DNA from: Calycina herbarum
Taxonomy: Eukaryota; Ascomycota; Leotiomycetes; Helotiales; Pezizellaceae
Length of the DNA stretch: 64,000 bases
Direction of reading: 5' to 3'
Assembly: GCA_001414485.1 (NCBI GenBank)
Contig: LLEY01000006.1
Location: forward strand, 62,001-126,000
The position numbers and the translations under genes were made by a program. Of this stretch, positions 58,090 through 64,000 are shown one piece after another; the stretch's first letter is position 1, and each line of letters starts with the position of its first letter. The notes under the pieces were generated by a model, which made no database searches, was not told where the DNA came from, and saw only the letters and a program-made list of their open reading frames with translations.

Positions 58090-59948
58090 TCAGTACCAAT
58101 TATTTCTGTTTCCTCCATTCCCGTCTCCGGGGCCCTCGGGGGCTGTTGGGTTACGGTTGCCCCCAATCCATTCGTTCTGACCATGGCCTCCTTGCATGGT
58201 GCCATGTGGGGTTGGTCGACGATATCCGTTGTTATCTTGAGGCTGTGCTCTTGGATTTACATAAGTCATCCTACCAAAAGTTTGGTCCTGGCGAATGTGT
58301 TGATAGGGAACTTTGTTATCATCATTAGGAGCATTGTTGCGGTCATGTTCAATCCATCTCCGTTGAGCTTGATTCTCTGGTGGATAATAATCCGGAGCTG
58401 GTTGAGCATAAGGGTCCCAGACTGGTACACCACCGGGAGGTTGAGATTCCCCGCGTGGATCTCCTCGACCGTAGGCTGCAATGTTGCCGTTGATACCAGT
58501 CAGAGACCATGCAAACACTGCTACTTCTTGAATTGAAGCCATGAAATCTTCCATCGGTGGACCAGCAGGCGGTGCGTGAGCTGCAGCAGGGCCATGGTGG
58601 AAGGGGACTTCTGGATCTGGGCGATATACATGAGGACGGATGGCGTCGACACCCCAAGGAGCCGCAAATATACCACCAGATGACTGGTGTGGAATAAGTG
58701 CACGAGCACGTCTCAATACGACAACCAAGCCATCAGATGTGCATGATATAACAGCTTCAATCTCGTATGGCTCGGCAGCAGGCCTAGCTAGAGGTTGTAC
58801 CTGTCGTGAGGGGCCACTGCCCGGATGAGATGCACCGACAGAGGATGAAGACGAAGACGAAGCGGCTCCTGCACGATCAAATATAGCTCTAGACGAGTTG
58901 CGTTCAAGATCGCTGCTGCTTTCGCCTGACGAGGTTCGTGAATTGTTCATCAATCTCTCTCTGGCTATAACATCGCCACCGACTCGTCTTCCGTTGAAAG
59001 GCGGATTGCCTTGTTGAGAACTGCTTTCTCCCGTGCCATCGGTGTCGACATCCATATGCTCGCGCAATTCAACACCTCCATCCTCCGAGTCACTACTGGC
59101 ACTTGCCTCTCGCATATTTTCCTCGAATGCCTCGTCATCAGCACGCGGGTCTCTATACCAGAAGCGAAGATAAGCAATTGAGTCGTTGGACTTTGCGCTT
59201 TCCAAGCATCTGAGGGCTTCGGGAAGGCAATTCTCTTGAATGCACTCATAGAAACTCCTGTCTTGTAGCTCATCCGGTGTAACTCCCAAGATGCTTTCGA
59301 CTGCATTGGTTGCAAACATGATACTCAAAGTTCTTGTGAAACGATTGAGGATCAGGGCAGCTCGTGGTTCAAGCAGAGACTCTTGAGGGGGTGCTCTAAA
59401 CTTGGAGGATAAGTGCTCCAACATGTGATATCGAGGATCCCTTGGGGACGAAGCAAAGAGACGGCGGATATTTGGGGCTTCGGCCGCTCGTCCTAGTATT
59501 TTTAGTGTTGGCCATGAATGATGGCAAAGGAAACTTACGCTCATTATTCGCATCTTGTCGATAGATACTGGTACAAGCTACAAGTACCTGGTAGACAACG
59601 GTGAAGACACATTCGCAAGTGACCCAACGTCCGTCCTTGCCTTTGATGGTAGCATAGTGAAGGACGGCAGCTTTGTCGAGTTGAACACCACGGTTGTGGA
59701 CGCTTCGAGCAAAGGGGATTTCGTCTGGATGGAAATAGTCGAAGCAAGATTTGCCAATCACTTCGTGTGGAAGGTAGCCCAAAATCTCGACAATGGAATC
59801 AGACGCATAGAGGATGTTGGCGTTTGGGGAAAGGTCTATTGGACCGGGGTCAGTCGTGTTGTGGATGTTGTACTACCGGTGGCACTTTTCAGGCGTGGGT
59901 GGATTGGGGGAGTAGCTTACTATGAATGGTAATGAATGTTGTCTCCAT
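58090..59948 (-). CDS. protein with two PAS domains (fungal sensory/regulatory type)
   Basis: Three exons: 59948-59921, 59835-59539 and 59492-58090, giving 575 residues. The first exon is tiny (METTFITIH); splicing to 59835 gives HNLSPNANILYASDSIVEIL, a normal PAS start, and the ATG has a good CACC context. PAS 1 spans about residues 8-108 (GYLPHEVIGKSCFDYFHPDE, YATIKGKDGRWVTCECVFT). PAS 2 spans about 135-215 (FTRTLSIMFATNAVESILGV, TPDELQDRSFYECIQENC). A Ser-rich stretch and a long Pro/Asn/Gly-rich disordered tail follow. PAS 1 lacks the GRNCRFLQ cysteine motif of LOV photoreceptors, so flavin photochemistry is not expected. No zinc finger is seen. Likely a regulator or co-factor; partner unknown. 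Confidence 0.88.
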
Positions 59949-61433
59949 GGTGAAGGATCTGGCGTTTGTATCTCTAAAAAGATGCTCAGTCCTTCTGGAG
60001 ACACGACGATGAAGACCAACCTGGTAGAATTGTGGAAATCGCGAGAGAGAACTGTGAATCGGAAAGTTGTGGAGAGGAAGGGTTGGAAAAGGAGGTATAT
60101 GTATGGGTTAGTGAGAGGTGGAGACTGGTGCAGAGCAGACCAAGCTCAAGGGGCACAACGCTGCCTGTTTGGCGGTGGGAGGCGAAGAGATGGATGCAAA
60201 GTGACTCGAGGCTTCGGGAGAGAGTGGTCTGTTCCGCTTGATGTCGCACCGTTACACAACCTGCGCTTCGAGGACGAGGGGGGCGAGTTTGATGCGGCCA
60301 GGAGAGAGAAGAGTGGAGTGGAGTCTGGAGGGGAAGTCGTTGTCTTGTAAAGCTAGCCGACAAGGAAGATGCCAGGAGAAGTGACAGGCGGGAGTAGTTT
60401 CTAGTGCCTACCTATTCGTACTGAGTTTACTAAATTGGTGGCAGTTGCTGTGGTGCGGGTTTTGTTGCGGGTTTGCGGGTAGACTTGCGAATTAGTGTTG
60501 CTCTAGCGAGTAAGGTCCTGGAACAACTGTATTGACGGAAGGTGCAGCTCTCAAGAACTCTTATATGGCAACTCACTCAGTCAACGTGCTTGCCAATTGC
60601 CACTTCCCCTGAGACTAATACTTTTCCTACCTAGGCAACCACCTACCCTGTTGCCACCTTCGCAACTTCCCACGTTTAATCAAGGGCTTTTGTCCTGGGT
60701 TGTTTGACTGGATGCTCGAGGGACGAGAACCGACGACCTGGAAAAGGGCCTGCGGCCTCCAGCTCGTTTCTTGGGGTGAGGCTTGAAGCGGGGAGGCACA
60801 ATATCTCGCCCAGATATTAAATCCAATGCAAACCAGTTCCCAACCCAATCCAATCCCATGAAGACTGCTGAAAGAGGCTTTGCTTGCGAATAACCCCCTT
60901 CAGCTCCGCTATTGTCGCTTCCACTCGCTAGGTAAACGGAGGATCGACACAGGGCACGATGAGACCCTGTAAAATCAATTACCAGCATCCAACATCCTCC
61001 TCACAGTAACGGCACCAGACGGGACTGTTCAGGGTAAATTCATCAGCAAGCCACCGCAAGAAACGCTGCCATCGATTAGGCTTAATACAGCACTGTGCGG
61101 AACAAGCTGGGGAGGTTCCGGATGTGGGGGACGACCTCCTGGGGCGTCAATAATTGCACTTTCTACCTACAGGGGCCAAGAACCAAAGCAAAGAACCCAC
61201 GACGGTTGGCATTGCAGTCAGAGGAGGCTGGAAAGTGTGCAGTGCAGCCGCTTCTTGCATATGGATTGCATCCTTTTCACTCCAATGTTCACCAATGTTG
61301 GTTGGCCAGCACTTGCACCACTGCTTTCAGGACCGAGGAGATATCGAAACTTGGAAAGCGGTTCGTCGCTTTCTTTGCTGCGCCGTCGTCAATATCCGAA
61401 TGCAGCCCCAAGCTTGAAGCCGTCCCGAGAGGC
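59949..61433. other. gene-poor stretch upstream of the PAS gene
   Basis: The first 400-500 bases are probably the PAS gene's 5' leader and promoter. Overlapping short frames at 59922-60350 and 60680-60988 lack family resemblance. No repeat or RIP signature is seen; composition is ordinary. Confidence 0.4.
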
Positions 61434-61679
61434 TTACCGATCATGAGAGGCCTCCAAGGCTAATTCCTCTTCGGTAAGTAGGTAGCTATGTGAAGAGCAG
61501 TGCAGTTGGTACTGTACAAGTACTGTAGCACCCTTGACCTCGGCGTGGATCATTTCCCCTCTTCCCCTCGTCTCCTCCAAAAATACATCTTCTGATAAGC
61601 CAGCCTCAAAAACGACCCTCCCAGTTTGTGCAATCGAGAGTGGCTTTTTCTGCTCCGTGACCTTGTCCTCGAGTGACAT
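61434..61679 (-). CDS. possible small protein of unknown function
   Basis: An 81-codon minus-strand frame that begins MSLEDKVTEQKKPLSIAQTG and continues VVFEAGLSEDVFLEETRGRG. The composition is protein-like (charged, balanced), and the antisense frames look like shadows. It could be the first exon of a longer gene or a chance frame. No family recognised. Confidence 0.3.
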   Translation of the reverse strand: MSLEDKVTEQKKPLSIAQTGRVVFEAGLSEDVFLEETRGRGEMIHAEVKGATVLVQYQLHCSSHSYLLTEEELALEASHDR

Positions 61680-63494
61680 ATCGGCCCTACGTATGTGTCT
61701 CGGTTTCCCGAATACACTACACTTCGGAGCAGATCATCGATTCTCTACTGTCATTTTGTACTCCTCAAACATTTTGAAAACTCCAGATCTCGATCTGTGA
61801 GAGGGCTCAACACTCTGCACCAATTGCACTTCCTTATCTATCCCAAAGAGATTTGTTGGCATTCAAACTACGTGTAGCCTCAGACTCTGCCCAACAAATG
61901 CCAACAACTTTGGTTGTACCTACTATGTCGTCTGGGAACCCTTTGCAATACCGCCACCACATATTGCTCATGGTTGACATGTTGACAGCACGGGAACGGG
62001 AGGGTTCGCAGGAAAATCCCCATTCACAACATTCGGCGAATTTGTTCCAGCATCATACTCGAGTACCAAATCCAGGAATTGGGGCGAGCTGTCAGCTGTC
62101 TTCCAATTCCTTCGCGAAACGTAGCATTGGGGCCCCTTCCTCGCCAACCCTCCTTCCAAGTACAGAATTTTATGGGTTAGGACGTGCCGTTGAGGCGTTT
62201 CTAGGCTCTGTGCGTTGCATACAGGTATGGGGGAAATGCTGACAGACGATATCAGTTTCAAAGTTTCAATATGTACATAAGAGCGAGTTTTGATTAGAAG
62301 AGAAAATTATTCTTCTGTTCTTTCTTCTCGGCTTGTTTTGTTTTCAGACTTTACTCTCAGGACTTTGATATTTCCAGTGGAAATTTCTGATTGAGATTCA
62401 AGGGGGCTGAAGGTTGAAACCCACCCTGAGCTTCGTCAATGACAACAGGATATATTGCCATGTGTTGTGGAACCTTAACCAGACTTTGGGGTTTGGAATC
62501 AGCAAGGGACTGTCAGGGTCTCATGCCTCGACCCTCATTAGAGGGCCATCGGATGACATCTGCACCTCCCTAGCAAAGGATCACCGTTCTAGAAACTGTC
62601 TGATGGTTCGTCACTTCCTTTTGGGCAGTTCTGAAAACGGCAACTCCACTGTGTAAGTTTTTCATTGCCGAGCATTGATTCGAGAGGAAAAGCGGCTATT
62701 ATCGATTCTCCAATATGTCCTTTACCGCAGACCACAAGGACTTCCAGACATGAACTACTTTCATCCCAGTGAACTACGTTTCCGTAATAGCCCATCTTTC
62801 TATTCAGGAAGTAAGTGATCTTCGGAATTCGGTCAATCATTCTCGTACACAGGCTAGGAGCGACCGTCTCTGCGTACCAATGTAACTCGACAAGAAGTCG
62901 GTGTGGGTATTCGCTCGAGAAACGACTGACTGACGTGCAGTGGAGTGATCGGTGATGCAACTAACAGCGGTCAAAAGATCCGACCCATCACAGTTTCTGC
63001 TGATAGTAAACAATAGTTGAAGAACAAGGAGAATCCTTCTTCGAAAGCGAGTACAGTTCTCTTCATTGTGACTTGTCATGTTTCTGCAAGGAGAGGAACT
63101 TGGCTCCATGGTGGGGTTCGGCAGTCTTTCTCGGCCCGGGACGACGTTTGCCAGGTCAACTCACACCCTTCTGTTACACTTCATTTTCGGGACAGGCCGT
63201 AATCAACTCTCGTAAGAAGCGGAGCAAACTTCGCCCTTTTCTTCCACGTGCGTCTGTCGTACAAAGGTCGTTAAGCGCCTCTCGAGTCTCCGTCTCCAGC
63301 CTCTCGAGTCTCCGTCTCACGAGGCGAGGAGAACTGTTCAGGCTTCCTACATTGCAGCGGCAGCGTGGTGCAGCGCCAAAATTTGCACTTCGTGTACCTC
63401 CGTACTGTGCACAACGTCTTCCTCCCAGCATCAGTCCACCCCAGTCCACCCTCGTCTCAATTTACCACACAGCGCGCCGACTCCCCCGATGCAT
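61680..63494. other. stretch without a supported gene
   Basis: About 1.8 kb of ordinary composition. Short frames on both strands (for example 62589-62960 and 62837-63109 minus, 63073-63543 plus) overlap each other and show no motif. Non-coding RNA or untranslated sequence cannot be excluded. Confidence 0.4.
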
Positions 63495-63540
63495 AATGCC
63501 ATGTTGCGTTGATTCCTCCAGCCAGCCCGAAAGTCCTCGG
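63495..63540 (+). CDS. possible first exon of a gene running off the right edge
   Basis: A short plus-strand frame, MPCCVDSSSQPESP, ends directly at a strong donor (CTCG|GTAAGT). The following 400 bases are intron-like or untranslated, with no clear continuation before the window ends. Weakly supported. Confidence 0.2.
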
Positions 63541-64000
63541 TAAGTCTTGCATATATGTCTCTTGGGTTGCTGCATATGTTTGCTTGAGATCCCACGTGAG
63601 ATTTTCTTTTTTCTTTGTCGATGGCTTTTGGTTGTCACGGAATTTATAATTGCCCTGTGTGGTAATTCATTTTTCAAGACACCTATGACGAGGCTAAGGG
63701 GGGAAGCATTGGCTATTTCTCTACGATGAAAATTGTGCAGCTATTTTTTGAATGAGAACAAAGCTAACCATGGATCTTGAAGTTCTAGCTGCGGCAGATA
63801 GTTGTCATTTTTGTTCTGCTGCATTGCGTGAAACCGCTGTGGCCTTCACTGTTGGTGGGGCTTGATACATATCGTGAGAACACAGTGAATTGAGCAATCG
63901 TCATTGCCTTCACACTAAAAACAGACACATTTCATTTAGTTGAGAGAAAAATATTTTCGTGGGGTTTGCCAGAGCCTAGCCGCCTCTGCATCTCGGAAAA

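Noticed and set aside
59922..60363. Opposed 125-142 codon frames upstream of the PAS gene
   Set aside because: They overlap each other and the PAS promoter/leader, show Ser/Leu or Arg/Gly bias of chance frames, and match no family.
1..64000. tRNA, rRNA, CRISPR or biosynthetic gene cluster
   Set aside because: No CCA-end cloverleaf, rRNA core sequence or regularly spaced repeats were recognised by eye; a eukaryotic genome would not carry CRISPR, and the dioxygenase and MFS genes lie about 37 kb apart on either side of the island, so a cluster is not supported.

Overview
This window looks like a filamentous ascomycete (Pezizomycotina) chromosome segment. The evidence is short GT-AG introns of about 44-116 nt, fungal families (HET domain, DUF6594, DHA2-type MFS, fungal F-box, secreted intradiol dioxygenase, fungal N-terminal domain of STAND-type proteins), and strong C-to-T / G-to-A decay of repeats in CpA/TpG context with CpG kept, which is the signature of repeat-induced point mutation (RIP). 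A leotiomycete is my guess from the style of the genes; it is not proven.

Layout. (1) Positions 1-2584 hold two minus-strand genes: an F-box/leucine-rich protein with a frameshift, running off the left edge, and a five-exon secreted intradiol ring-cleavage dioxygenase. (2) About 4.0-37.9 kb is a transposon island with no ordinary host gene. It holds four RIP-damaged pogo/Fot1-like DNA transposons (4368-6211, 10523-32999, 33030-35336, 35662-37522). It also holds a Ty3/gypsy element with GCTAG target-site duplications (6337-10374), and a 20.4-kb nest inside the second pogo copy: gypsy C (12391-32749), interrupted by the related, oppositely oriented gypsy D (12944-20214) and by an unrelated, less damaged gypsy E (21859-27777). 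Three solo LTRs sit inside pogo copies. Target-site duplications found at almost every boundary let the order of insertion be read. (3) From 37.9 kb to the right edge is ordinary gene space. It holds a decayed membrane or secreted protein gene, a DHA2-like MFS transporter, a DUF6594 membrane protein, a retropepsin-like protein, a HET-domain pseudogene with RIP-style stop codons, a DUF2235/Tle1-like hydrolase, a 1,611-residue protein with a STAND-type N-terminal domain, a Yip1-family Golgi/ER membrane protein and a two-PAS-domain protein. The last 4 kb contain only weak gene candidates.

The most striking object is the gypsy element at 6337-10374. An intact 402-codon frame joins the N-terminal part of Gag to a complete, intron-free 60S ribosomal protein L24 sequence. 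The captured gene has replaced the end of gag, the protease and most of reverse transcriptase; the RNase H, integrase and chromodomain parts resume right after the L24 stop codon. The same element has a malformed 5' end: a 44-bp foldback made of two inverted copies of the LTR's terminal sequence, bounded by a perfect target-site duplication. It therefore appears to have integrated in that form.

Gene models were spliced by eye from GT/AG sites, phase and family conservation. Those for the dioxygenase, MFS, DUF6594, DUF2235, Yip1 and PAS genes close without phase conflict. I could not run any database search.
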